Shown: positions 1 through 11,008 of the stretch, piece after piece
Position numbering within the stretch: position 1 is the first letter of the stretch
Layout of the letters: every line of letters begins with the position of its first letter
DNA from: Agrocybe praecox
Taxonomy: Eukaryota > Basidiomycota > Agaricomycetes > Agaricales > Agrocybaceae
Direction: 5' to 3'
Length of the DNA: 64,000 nt
Assembly (NCBI GenBank): GCA_964017145.1
Contig: OZ024852.1
Coordinates: 1,861,945-1,925,944, forward strand
Notes under the pieces: model-generated
Seen by the model: the letters and a program-made list of their open reading frames with translations, nothing else
Told to the model about the DNA's origin: nothing
Databases searched by the model: none
Position numbers and translations under genes: made by a program

Positions 1-1098
1 AATAGCGTTGCCGTATTGATCTGCGAGCAACTGAACCTCGAGATGGCGAGCTGAGCCGGCGAGCTTCATGATGAAGATAGGTGAACCTATAGATACATAT
101 ATCGATAAGTTGATCAAATTCTGAGTCATTATCACGCACCAGGGATTTCTCCTGCGACTGCATGATATGCATTTTTGAATGCTTCTGGTTGGTCGACCTT
201 ACGAATTCCCTTTCCACCTCCTCCTTCACTAGCTTTGATCATAACAGGCCAGCCAATTTTCTCTGCCTTGATCAAACCGTCTTCAACTGATGTTACACAT
301 GCATCCATGTATGCTTTGTCTGGAACAGTGACATAGCCAGCATCCGACAGAACGGTGTCTGTAATACCAGTACCCGACCAGGCCATGGTAGGCACATCGG
401 CGTGTTGAGCTACGATTGTACTCGAAATCTTGTCACCCAAGCTGCGCATGGCACTTCCAGGAGGGCCAATGAAGACAATCTTGTGCTTGCTGGCAGCGAG
501 ACTTTCTGGTAAACGTGGGTTCTCTGATGCATGACCCCAACCGGCCCATACTGCATGTACTCCTGTGCGTTCGGCGATATCTACGATGAGATCGACATTG
601 GCATAGTTGTTGTTATTGCTGCCGCCTGGGACTTCGACATAACGATCAGCCATTCTGATATATTCTGCGTTGACTTTCAAGTCTTCTGGAGTCGCCATGA
701 CTGTGAATTCGACGGCCCTTTCGCGACCAAAGGTTTCGTAACTCCATTGACGGATAGACCTAATTTCCTTTACGGCGGCGATACCTGAATGATAAGATCG
801 AGTTAAGTATATACACGTATCGTTGCATACGCGTTCTAAGCGCACCGTTGTTTGCAATGAGAACCTAGAAATAAATGAATGGTCAGGCCGTGACGTCAAG
901 TAACAAACTGCGTAAGTACTTTAGTGATGACGGTGTGGCCGCCATGGGCCTTGACAAAATCGTAAACACTACTAGGCGAGGCAACGTCCAACGAGTTACC
1001 GCCTGTGATGACATATGATAGGTGAGTGTTCGAAATGCCAAGAACGGGCGTCAATTACCTATGAACTGTTGGACGCGAGAGTGATCATAAGCCGACAT
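1..1098 (-). CDS. ACC1: Acetyl-CoA carboxylase, N-terminal part of biotin carboxylase domain (partial)
   Basis: Cytosolic multidomain enzyme that carboxylates acetyl-CoA to malonyl-CoA, the committed step of fatty-acid synthesis. The gene runs off the left edge; about 290 N-terminal residues are visible. Exons by splice reading: 1059-1098, 920-1002, 846-864, 140-784 and 1-86, all joining in frame. The start gives [12 protein letters not shown]. Visible biotin carboxylase signatures are [22 protein letters not shown], the [11 protein letters not shown] run, [27 protein letters not shown] and the ATP-grasp glycine loop [11 protein letters not shown] near residue 240, followed by [20 protein letters not shown] at the edge. 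All match fungal ACC1 closely. The 19-nt exon carrying VLIANNG is unusually small. The biotinyl and carboxyltransferase domains lie outside the window. No mitochondrial presequence is visible, which fits the cytosolic form. Confidence 0.96.
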
Positions 1099-1798
1099 GG
1101 CTAGCAGAAGGGGTGGGTATGGGGCGGGGAGATGGAGCAAACCAAGTTGGGAGAAAAGAAGAAAGGTTCAAACGGAGGAGCTAGTTATATTCCGCTAGTA
1201 CCACTTCTGGGGACGGAGTTGTGATCGACCCCAAAATTATTATGGATGACTAAGCAATGTATTCCGGGAGAGGGACATCCCTTAAATGCTTTTCTGCTGC
1301 TGCAAGTCCGATACCTGCCGCCCATCTACTCGGAGCAACCAATCTTTTGCTCTACGCACGATGCTTCCCAACTTTCCTTGAGGAGCCGTCCGTGTGCAAT
1401 CCAAAGCCTTTTCGAACAGCTTAAAAGACCTATCACACGGCCTGCGCTTCCTTGACCACGAATTAGCTCGTCATTCTGTGATACTCGCATGGTCTTGGTA
1501 TGCATCAATGACTGCGTATGAATTTTACGTGTAAATCGTCTCGACACCCTCACGCCAAGTCTTCAGCTTTTCCTTTGCTGACTGCGCTCACTCCCAACGG
1601 TGGGGACACAGGAGGGAAGATAGTTTGCAGCTTGTTGCGGGGTTCGCCACTTATAAGTCCTTGTTTCGGAACCTATCAAATTTGGCTACTGTGTGATTAC
1701 GTATAGACACCGTAAGGATCCGAACAGCAATCTTATCAGCTTTACACATGTGCTGGTGCGCGCCGCGAAACTAGACGGATTCTGATAGTTCTACAACC
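1099..1798. other. Intergenic: ACC1 upstream region and ARPC2 3' flank
   Basis: Seven hundred bases between the ACC1 start (minus strand) and the ARPC2 stop (minus strand). It must hold the ACC1 promoter. A purine-rich stretch with a GGGGCGGGGAG core lies near 1120-1130 just upstream of the ACC1 start. Short open frames here (for example around 1246-1553 on either strand) show no family resemblance, so I annotate no gene. Confidence 0.5.
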
Positions 1799-3002
1799 TT
1801 AAAATCTGCTGCTCCTTACATCATCAGCGAGATACCATCGTTCGACCACTGCGTTCATGTGTTGAACAAAAGCTGGGAATAGCAAGTGATAATGAGCAAC
1901 ATACCTCGCGGTTTTCCTTTCGGTTGTAGCTACTTCTGTCTTGGCCCTATTGAGCACTTTCTGGAACTCCGTCACTCGATGTCTCATTCGGGAGTGCATA
2001 TATGCTTTAGAGCACTTGATATGATAATGGAGATAGTCTCTGAACAACTGGATGTGTGATATAGTGGATGGCGCGAATGATTGGGAAAAATGACGAGGGA
2101 ACAAAACGAAGGTGACATAACCTATGTCTTCACTGTTCCTTAACCCAGGAACATGACGGATTTCGAGAGGAGGGTCTCTGTTCGAGTACAAGACTTGAGG
2201 TGCGTTTTGGATAGATGGTTGACGTCTGGCGTCTACAAATTCCTGCAGAGACATGAGATGGCACAAATAACACCTATTGCTGATCATACTCACCTGTAAG
2301 AAAACCTTCCCAAATATCCTATCGGTTTCTTCTCGAAATACGGTCGAAAAGATGACCGTGACGCGATCAGGGGCGGCCTGAATATACATTGCTTCTTCAT
2401 CTCGATAGTGAATCTGCATCAATTCTCCCTGTCCTCCTGATGACTCCAGCTGCTTTTGGGCAGTGAATCCTCGTTCAAATGGAGCAGCAAGGGCATTGCG
2501 CTTTAACATCGCTAACGAAGTAACAAAAGCATCGCGAGATTCTCCATATATCAATTAATATGCATCGTAGTTAAGATAGCAGATATCGAAACCATACCAG
2601 GATCCGTAGGAACTTGCTCCAAGTCAATCTCAAGGCTGACATTGTAGTCTGGTTCGACCTGGTTAGAGAGAAGGGCACCGTATTCGCGTCTCAAGACATC
2701 GAGGACTCCGTACTGAACAAGCTCCTCCCAGCAGCGAATGTTCATTGACAGTAATAAAACAGTCTTGCGTTCCGGAGTCGAAAGGTGGAATCGGACATTG
2801 TCATAGTCAACAAAAACAACATCTAGAGACCCAGGCCTTATAACGGTAAGAGTCGATACTATTGAAGGCAATGGACTAAGGTATACTTTTGTATTTTCTC
2901 GGCGATAGTTGTTTGAATAATGACGTTGTGCGGCTTCATAAAGAAAGAAATAAGACCTATATTCTAGTAGTCAACATGCGCACGTACCTCAAGAAGGATC
3001 AT
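1799..3002 (-). CDS. ARPC2: Actin-related protein 2/3 complex subunit 2 (p34-Arc)
   Basis: Core subunit of the Arp2/3 complex, which nucleates branched actin at cortical patches and endocytic sites. Six exons join in frame to 300 aa: 2988-3002, 2887-2933, 2598-2836, 2294-2541, 1905-2242 and 1799-1814. The first exon is only 15 nt and encodes MILLE, the conserved start of the family. Other signatures are DYNVSLEIDLEQVP, LAMLKRN, IHYRDEEAMYIQ, DRVTVIFSTVF, APQVLYSNRDPPLEI, GYVTFVLFPRH and FRDYLHYHIKCSKAYMHSRM. The C-terminus after splicing ends in SSRF, close to the animal SSR ending. Length matches the family (about 300 aa). Reading through the last intron would give a spurious extension, so the short last exon is preferred. 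Confidence 0.95.
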
Positions 3003-3242
3003 GATGACAGAGCGGATGGCGATATGCGTAAGCTAGGGGTATTATGAGAGTGATTTGGATTTCGGACTGGCCACTGCGGGCAATGCAATCGACTTCCAAA
3101 TCAGGACGTCTTTCAAACTCCGACCTGTGAACCACTTGAAAAGTAGTAGTCCTCGCTCAGTAAATAGCTGCTCCAAAGGTAAATAAATTATTCAGACACT
3201 ATATTACATAGGATTTAATTTAGTATAGCGATGTGTGAAGCC

Positions 3243-5734
3243 TCAAGATAGAGGGGGTGCCCCTGGCCCAGCGAGGATCATTTCATCCATGATATCATCC
3301 TTTTCCGTTCTCTTGTAAGTACGAATCGTTTCTCCGAAGTCAGAGATATCATAAACTCTGAATCTACGGTCAAATCTGCGATGAAACAAAAATGATCAAC
3401 TTTTTGTCTGTAACACTATACGAATAGTATATCTCACCCAATTTTGCTATAACCAGAATACGACCTGCAATGGAATTATAATTAGAATCACTGATGCCCA
3501 GATAAGAGTACACGTAGGATCTTACCCTCCACCACCAAAACATAACCAGACTCCTTTGACGCGTCGACAATTCTCTGTTACTAGAAGTAGAATTAGATAT
3601 GCAGAACTAAAGCCTTACAAAACAAACATACTGTGACAATGCCCATTACCGATCACTTTGACCTCAGGCGCGTTACTGGAGACGTGGCTGCTTTCCATTG
3701 CTTTCATAATCCCAGTTTCGAAGAATTCGTCGCTCTTCTTTGCATTCCCGGGTGGTTCCTGTCCTGAAATTCCAACGTCTAGAGCTTTTCCTGTCGCAGA
3801 GTTTCTATCCGCTTTGGCGTATGATTCAGGCCTATTGAAGATTATGAGATTAATTTGTTTTAAGAAGTAAGTAAACCCATACAAAGGCATGTGGAAAAAC
3901 ATTAGCGCATTTGGTTTGGCCAATTTTTGGATACCTGGTATTATTTGATCATCTTGACGGCCCCAAATGGATCCTATGTCTTTGCCAGAATCAGGTCTGA
4001 AGGGTCTTTGGATTTCCTTTACGGACGCTTTCAAAAGAAACATTAGGATTAGGTATATATTATGATGATAATTGCCAGCTCAATGCATACCAGATTCTTG
4101 TAGGAACCAGTCGATTTGGCTTTTACGTATCCAGTCGTATTCCGAAGTTCTAGAAATTCCGAACCAATCTAAAATGCCTTTCGTATATGATCCCGAGTCC
4201 AGGAAATATAGGGAAAGTGTATGTGTTTTCGACCTTTTTGGAGGTTAAAAAAGATGACTCAAAAGGCAAAAACACGTCAACTCACGCATCGGGACTGTAG
4301 ACCTTAAGCAGATAATTGCCGACGCCATGCACATCTTTGGGGCCTCTTTCGACGAGACTATACGGCAATCCTTTCATCAGCGCAACTTGCTGCTCTTTGG
4401 CCATCCCATCTTCTTCGTCGTGATTTCCGAAGACCGCAGCCCAAGGAATGCCTTTATCAGTCACGGCTCTTGCGAATTTAGCTAGCACAGATTTAGGATC
4501 CCACGAGGAATCTTGGCCGTTGAGTTGGTCTCCAGTAAACACAATCAAATCAGGTTTCTCTTTGTCAATTACGTGTCCCACTAATGTTTGGGTCAGGTTA
4601 TCGGAGTTTTCGCATGGCGAAAGGATCGTATCACGGCATTGAACTTCTGCCACAGAAAAATGAAGATCTGCAACCTGGAGGACCTTGAATTTGCCTGAAT
4701 GTGAGAAATGGAGTGGTGGAGCCCGAGGTGCGACTATTGGTGACGTTAGATGCCTGAACATTGCGCACGCACACACGAGAAAGACATACCCTTCACGCCT
4801 CTTCTGATCGTGATCCTAGTTGCGGCCGGCACTTTTGTACTTCGCTCCAAGGTAGGTGGCTCGAGCTTCTCAAAACCGTACCACGGAATATCTTCTCCGT
4901 ACAGGACATCCAGCTCGGTTATAATATTTGATCTCTCTTCAGATGTCATTTCCCCTGTGGTCTTTCCGACTTTGTACCACAAGAAACGTGGAGCAATCCC
5001 GTACATTCCAGCTCTCACGGATGTCTCGACCTTGTGCCAATTTTCCAGGGATTCCGGTTGCTCGTTTTCGGGATAAAGGCGAAGATCTGTTACGAGGTTT
5101 ATGTCTTGTCGTCGTGTACGACGATAGTAGATATTCTGGGACGTGTCAAGCTTTTGGGCAGATCAATGAAGAAAGGAATACTAACCAGCCATCCGCTAAC
5201 ATAACTCCCCTCCATATTCAGATCCCTTGGCACTCGAACCCAGCTTCCTTTGATTGCATCTTCCTCAGTGGTGGAGTGTGGAGCGCATATGTCGCCTCCA
5301 ACGTCTGGGTCAATAAGGCAATGCTTTATAGTGATTTCAGATACTAATTCACGATTTTTCATCAGTATTGTTCAAAAAGCAAATATCGGCTACACACATC
5401 CCGTATTATGTGGCAGTAAAGGTGACCAGACATCCAAGGGAAGACTTGAGTAATCGACACTATCTTCGGGTGTGGTGACATTCCACCAATCGACAAGAGT
5501 GTCAGAATTGCTCGTGCTTGGGGCTTCTACAGGTGGCTTCGCTACCACTTGGACTGAATTGCTGACTACCTCCCAAGATTGCCAGCCAAGCCGTTGTTTG
5601 ATACCAGGGCCACGAGTAGGTTGATATAGAATGAATACGTATAAGAGCATTAAGGAGAACCCAACGACGGTGGTTATCGGCGCACACATAGACCGCACAC
5701 CCCTAAATAATTTGAAGCATGTAAACGAAACCAT
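3243..5734 (-). CDS. DCR2: Dcr2-like membrane-anchored calcineurin-type phosphoesterase
   Basis: Metallophosphoesterase of the Dcr2/purple-acid-phosphatase-like group; yeast Dcr2 is a dosage-dependent cell-cycle regulator, and its role here is inferred. A multi-exon minus-strand gene. The start gives MVSFTCFKLFRG, followed by a single hydrophobic segment (about residues 18-36, GFSLMLLYVFIL) that looks like a signal anchor. The middle region matches the family (SEITIKHCLIDPDVGGDIC; GSWVRVPRDLN). Metal-binding motifs are clear: VADLHF, VFTGDQLNGQ, AVFGNHDEE, and a terminal GHCH across a splice junction followed by CRRVKGVW and a glycine-rich CFGGGG. The last exon (about 3243-3375) encodes RFRVYDISDFGETIRTYKR and stops at 3243. 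Exon junctions were checked only in part. Confidence 0.88.
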
Positions 5735-6029
5735 CTTTACAGGTCAGCCAATGGCCAAACGAATGGCTGCGGCGGTAGTTGCGACTGTTGCACGCTGAGT
5801 TGACGGTGAAGAAGCAAGATATATGTAGACTGCAGTTGCCAGTGAGCTGTGGACACCGTCCATGCTGTCTAATCCAAATCCGGTCCGGACTATGGACCTA
5901 TTTTTGGACAATTTAGTAGTCACACGCACGTGAGTCTACGGAACACTCAGAGTCACTCACTGACAGAAATTTCATCCTAACATTGTCGTTGGCAGTGATC
6001 ACCGCTATTTTCTTAATTCTCTAAACAAA
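5735..6029. promoter_or_regulatory. Divergent promoter between DCR2-like and uL23m genes
   Basis: About 295 bases separate the start codons of two divergently transcribed genes, so both promoters must lie here. A 61-codon open frame on the minus strand (5744-5929) has no recognisable features and overlaps the promoter; I do not call it a gene. No TATA box is obvious. Confidence 0.5.
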
Positions 6030-6986
6030 ATGTTGGGTCTCCGCCGATGCCCAAAGCTCAGAAGGTCCTACGCGACTGATTCATCAATACCTCCATTGGC
6101 CCAGGTAGCCCGTACAGCTTCCACTCCTCTTGCTGTGCGTTTACGACGGCGCAAACAATTCGGCGCCATTCCTGAAGGCACCACGGATGCGACAAAAGAT
6201 GGGCTAACACCCACTGAACAAGCTCGCTACACCCGATTGAAAGCGCAAGGCAAATTGGAAGGACCATCAGGGAAGACTTTGACGGAAAGCGAATGGATAG
6301 CACATGTAAATGCACGCAGATCACGCATACGCGGTCTAGGACACGCCAAAAAGGACGAAGAATCCACCACCACGGTTCTTGGAAAAAGAGTCTACCTTCC
6401 CAACATTGTTCTTAAACTCGTCAGAAATCAAACCCCACCTGGCCAGCCCTACAATCCTTATGAGGCCACTTTCCGCATTCCTCAGTCCGTCACCAAAACC
6501 GACATTCGTTCCCTTCTTCTTGCAGTCTACGGAGTCAAAACGACATACATTCGAACAGACAATTACATTTCCCACTTCTACCGGACCCTTGAAGGTTATA
6601 CCCGCCGACCTTACAAAACATACAAGCGTGCTGTCGTTGGTCTCGTTGACCCATTTTACTATCCTCATAGGTTGGAGGATATGCCTGCTGATGCCAAGAA
6701 GGAGCGTGAAGAGTGGATCGAAAAAGAGTTTAGCATCAAACATACCCAGAAACTCCAGAAGGAAGAGCTCCTGCGGATGACGAAGGGTCAAGGCCGGGTC
6801 TCGTGGAAGTTCAACGCACCATTTGCTACGAAGAGGTCGCACATCCTACGCCTAGTGGCAGAACGTAGAGATGCAAGAGAACGCGCTGTAGCAGACTTTG
6901 CCCAAGGCATAAAGTCTGTGAGAGAACAGGGAGCCCAAGTTCTTTACAAGGATGTGAAGGAAACAGTGCAGAATAATAGTCTCTGA
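6030..6986 (+). CDS. MRP20: Mitochondrial large ribosomal subunit protein uL23m
   Basis: Component of the mitochondrial 54S ribosomal subunit, near the polypeptide exit site. A single exon of 318 aa. The N-terminus (MLGLRRCPKLRRSYATDSS) is Arg/Ser rich without acidic residues, fitting a mitochondrial targeting sequence. The uL23 fold is recognisable about residues 120-200: VYLPNIVLKLVRN, ATFRIPQSVTKTDIRSLLLA, YGVKTTYIRTDNY, then GYTRRPYKTYKRAVVGLVDP, a typical end of the conserved core in fungal uL23m. The C-terminal third is a charged helical extension. Being intronless is unusual among its neighbours. Start 6030 is the first ATG after a stop-rich leader. Confidence 0.88.
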   Translation: MLGLRRCPKLRRSYATDSSIPPLAQVARTASTPLAVRLRRRKQFGAIPEGTTDATKDGLTPTEQARYTRLKAQGKLEGPSGKTLTESEWIAHVNARRSRIRGLGHAKKDEESTTTVLGKRVYLPNIVLKLVRNQTPPGQPYNPYEATFRIPQSVTKTDIRSLLLAVYGVKTTYIRTDNYISHFYRTLEGYTRRPYKTYKRAVVGLVDPFYYPHRLEDMPADAKKEREEWIEKEFSIKHTQKLQKEELLRMTKGQGRVSWKFNAPFATKRSHILRLVAERRDARERAVADFAQGIKSVREQGAQVLYKDVKETVQNNSL

Positions 6987-7307
6987 TTAGTCTAGTAGAA
7001 TTATATATCAGCAAAGTGTATACAACTGGCACTGTCAGATACTTTGGCCATTCTCTTCATAATCAAATACTTATACACGACAGCAAGGAGTCGCACATTG
7101 AAGTTTCAAACTTAGCACCAGTGCTCTAGAAAATTAGAAGCTTGGCTCCAGGAGGCACGCACACGTGATCGTGCTCGGTTTAATGACATCCGTTTACTGT
7201 CGTTCGGACCGACGCGACTATACGCTTTATAAATCGTATTCTCGTGCCATTCTCAACGAGAGCCTGATCAAAACCACAACATTGACCAACGACAATCGCA
7301 CGATTCT
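6987..7307. other. Intergenic between uL23m and LRR gene
   Basis: Holds the uL23m 3' region and the promoter of the LRR gene. An open frame from 7165 overlaps the true start region in another frame and carries no recognisable domain. Nothing else is supported. Confidence 0.4.
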
Positions 7308-8916
7308 ATGTTACCTACAAGGCAAGAGGCTCTATACACTCCCCCATCCTCTCCTCCATCCCCACCCTTCACTTGGGTAAATTCTTCATCTGCGCCATCC
7401 TCTCCTATCATTGAGCCACTCTCACTTGATAATACCGAAGAAGAACACCGGTCGCCATTTGTTGGACAATCTAGTCCAACTGTTGACCCATTATCCGGAT
7501 CTTACAGTGCACATCGGGCTAAACTCGCGCGAACAGCTTCTATTTCGACTTATGACACACCACTGAAAAAACCACGCCTCATAGGCCAATTTTCCGAGTC
7601 ATCACAGCAAGACTACGCTATGCAAGACCTCTCGGACTATGAAGGAAGACTTTGGGAGGAGCAAGTTGAAAACGCGTTTCATACTGGGGAGCGAAGAATT
7701 GAATTAACGTAAGCGGAGCGAAATTGCATTTGCTTGGTCTACAGGCTTTTGCTGATAGCTTCAACTTGAAGCGGCCGCAATCTGACGGAAATTCCTTCGA
7801 ATATAATAAAGGATCTCAGCAACATAGTTATGCTTCCTGAGTCCAAGTTTACCTCGGATGATATCAGAACCAATGCAGCACAAGTCAACAACAGTCGACG
7901 ATCATTCAACCGTTTTCATACTTCTCCTGGATCTCCGACCTCTATTTTCATGGAAGGCTCGTCTCAGAAGAAAACACAGTCCTCCAGTTTTGCACTTGGG
8001 ATTTCCAACGAGTCTTGGTCATTTTATGTGGGCAAAAATAATATTTCCAGGCTACCTCAAGAATTATGGACTCTCCAGAATCTTACAATTCTTTCGCTGC
8101 GTGAGATGAACATTTCTCTGAATTTTTTATATGCGTGCTTATTAGCCAAACAATATAGGCAATAATCATATTTCATACCTACCACCAGAAATAGGGAAAT
8201 TGAGAAATCTCGAATCCTTGAACGTTGCATCGAACAACCTCAGTTATCTCCCTGCGGAACTGATGGCACTGGAAAAAATAAAATCGCTCGTTGTTTTTCC
8301 TAATCCATTCATTCCTCCACCTGAAATTTTGACCGGCCAATCGCGACCGGTGTCACAGACCAAGTACACCTGGCCTTCTGTTCCTCCCCTGACTGAATTG
8401 GCTCTTCGTGTGCTATTTTCTCGACCGCAGGACTCGCATTATACAGTATTGGAACAAGTATACAACATGCCTCTCGCGACAGGGCCAGACTGGCGTCCTA
8501 TTTCAAGGCCTTTGAAAAGGATTCTAGCGACATGTGCTCCAGGTTCAGTCATTGTTGACAAATATCCAGCGATGCATTGGGAAAGCGACGAAACACCATC
8601 TCATATTACCGGAGTTGGCCAATGTCCAAATCCAAAACATGGAAGAGAAACTCATATTTTTGTACAACATGCAGAAGAACGGTACTCTTGGGAGAAACAA
8701 ATTGCTGGACACTCGCAACTTGGAGGAGACGCCCCGTTGCTTTGGAGAGGCTGCCAACGAGGATGCCTGGACTTTTTAGGTCCCCAGCCGTCAGATAGTG
8801 ATAATGGAATTTTGGAAGAAATGGAAATTTCAGATAATCCTGTTCTTCAGGAGGAGGAAGAGGTGGTTCAAGCTATCTATTTAGGCAGTGTCGATTTGAG
8901 CTTTGACGACGAGTAA
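7308..8916 (+). CDS. Leucine-rich repeat protein with Cys/His-rich C-terminal domain
   Basis: Exons 7308-7708, 7772-8100 and 8159-8916 join in frame to 495 aa. The N-terminal third is Ser/Pro rich (YTPPSSPPSPPF) and probably disordered. A short LRR block follows, about residues 220-300: NISRLPQELWTLQNLTILSL, NHISYLPPEIGKLRNLESL, NVASNNLSYLPAELMALEKI, the typical LxxLxx(N)xLxxLPxE pattern. Splicing is required: the intron at 8101-8158 removes stops and restores repeat spacing (LSLRNNHISYLPP). The C-terminus has a conserved-looking Cys/His set (CPNPKHGRE, then GCQRGC about 45 residues later) that could bind zinc, and an acidic tail. I do not assign a function; LRRs suggest protein binding. Confidence 0.8.
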
Positions 8917-9062
8917 GATAATATAATTTCAATAATTAAAAGATAAGATAAGATGCGTGTAGTCACATAATATGAGGACCGTCCCAGTCACAATGATTGA
9001 TGTCCTTAAATGACAAACTTCAAATTCGTTCGTTCTCAAGTCATCCCATTCCCTTCATCCTA

Positions 9063-10965
9063 ATGACTCTCCCAATCCCTCGGAGAATAAACTACAAATT
9101 AGGGTCCCCACAAGAGGCTTGTACTGCCTGTGGTCCCAGTTTAGAACAAGTGGAATGCCTTGAACCTCACTGCTCACCTTCGACGGAACTCACTGCTCAG
9201 TGCACCGACCAATGCGTTGTCATTGCTTGTAGCGACCCCAGTCACGCAGAATCTATCTGTGGTGGCAGCGGAATGCAAGCACACTGCGACTTAGACTGCG
9301 ACGAAACGATTGACTGCACCGATTGTCATGGATTTGATGCTTTTGTTAGTGCAATCTCTCGCTCAAAACTAATTCACCCTGACGATTTGTTTTCAGCTGA
9401 AATGTTGTGACGACTATCGGCCTTGTGGTGTAGAAAATACACAGCCTATATCTCAGAATACGGACAGAAGCTTATCTTTGGAAGAATCGTTCCAACAATT
9501 CTGGTGTGAATGCATGTGCGCCCAAGCGTCCGGGACGATGGACCAGTCACAATTAGTACCACAGAATACCATAAACTATCAAAACTACCAACCTTCTGCG
9601 GAGACGAGCGCCAATGGATTTAATCACTCGATGCGCCCCACCGAATCATCCTCCTTCTCCATCGACAATCCCCCCCAATTGTCTGGCCTTTGTTCCGCGT
9701 CTGACTCAAGTACTTCCCCTGCATTATGCATGTGGGATGCTTGCCATGATTCCTTTTCAACGATGTCAGAGCTTGTAGGCCACGTTGGAACTCATCTATC
9801 TCACGCAGTGAACCCCAGCCCGGGGATGCCTGCCGACTCCTTCCAGACCGTTCAAAATGACTCGTATAATCTGCCCGTGTCATGCCTATGGGGCGATTGC
9901 AACGACTCACAATTTGCTTCTCCCCATGATCTCGAATTACTAGCAACCCACCTTATGTGCGAGCACCTCGGTATCTCACCCGAGTGTCCTCAGTATCAAC
10001 TACCACTACCAGAAGTTGCAAAACCGAGCATCGAGATTGCCACTTCATCTGTAACGAACCATCCATCGACCAGTCATACAGTGGATGTCGTTGAAGCTGA
10101 TAGGACACCTTCCGGGTCAAAATCACCTTCACCAGCTGCGCAGCAGCATTCTTGCACCGATACACACGAATGTAAATGGATAGGATGTGGCCAGATATTC
10201 CATTCTTGTGATGAATTGACTGCGCACATCAATTCATCTCATATTGGCAGTGGAAAAGCTCACTATGAGTGTTTTTGGGACCAATGTACTCGAAATGGAG
10301 GTCAAGGTTTCCAAAGCAAGCAAAAAATATGTCGTCACATTCAGGTAGATATTTCGGCTCGTCAATATCTGTATACTAAAATGGCTAAAATATTTATATC
10401 TAGTCACATACAGGTCATCGGCCGTTCCTATGTACGATATGTAACCAGAATTTCTCCGAAGCAGCTACTTTGCAGCAACATATTAGGAGACATACACAAG
10501 AAAGTATGTGGTGTCATACAAATTGGGTCAATCTGCATGGGTATCTTAAACTCGTCAACAGAACCATACGTTTGCGATCATCCTGGCTGTGGCAAATCGT
10601 TCGCAATAACAGGCGCATTAACGATCCACAAACGCACACACAATGGCGACAAGCCTTTCAAGTGCTCATTCTGCGATAGGTACATACAACTAAAATAATT
10701 TATCGAATGTAGTTAACGCACCTTTTGCAGAGGTTTCGCGGAATCATCTAATCTTTCAAAACATGTAAGCCGACGTATTGTTGCGTATTCGATCAAGTCT
10801 ACTAATATTTTTATTGTCTAGCTCCGAACTCACACTGGCGCTCGACCGTATACCTGTACAGAACCCGGATGCAACAAATCTTTTGCTCGGCCAGACCAAC
10901 TAAATCGCCATAAGGGTGTACACAGGAGACAAGTCAGGGGAGTAACGCGAATAACATTGGAGTAA
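9063..10965 (+). CDS. ZAP1: Zap1-like C2H2 zinc-finger transcription factor (zinc-responsive regulator candidate)
   Basis: Six exons (9063-9344, 9397-10344, 10404-10503, 10562-10679, 10731-10764, 10822-10965) join in frame to 541 aa. The finger order resembles yeast Zap1: two separated CxWxxC-type fingers (CMWDACHDSF, CLWGDCNDSQ), then a contiguous array beginning CKWIGCGQIF, CFWDQC, CTICNQNF, CDHPGCGKSF, CSFCDRGFAESSNLSKH and CTEPGCNKSFARPDQLNRH, with TG(E/A)(K/R)P-like linkers. The N-terminal 130 residues are strikingly Cys rich (CTACG, CLEPHC, CTDQC, CDLDCDETIDCTDC, LKCCDDYRPC, FWCECMC), like metal-sensing Zap1 activation regions. In yeast Zap1 activates zinc uptake genes when zinc is low; that role here is inferred. 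An in-frame ATG at 9000 is an alternative start. Confidence 0.78.
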
Positions 10966-11008
10966 TTGTGTCTATTTATCAAGATTTTTGGATTATGTAT
11001 TCGCTAAT

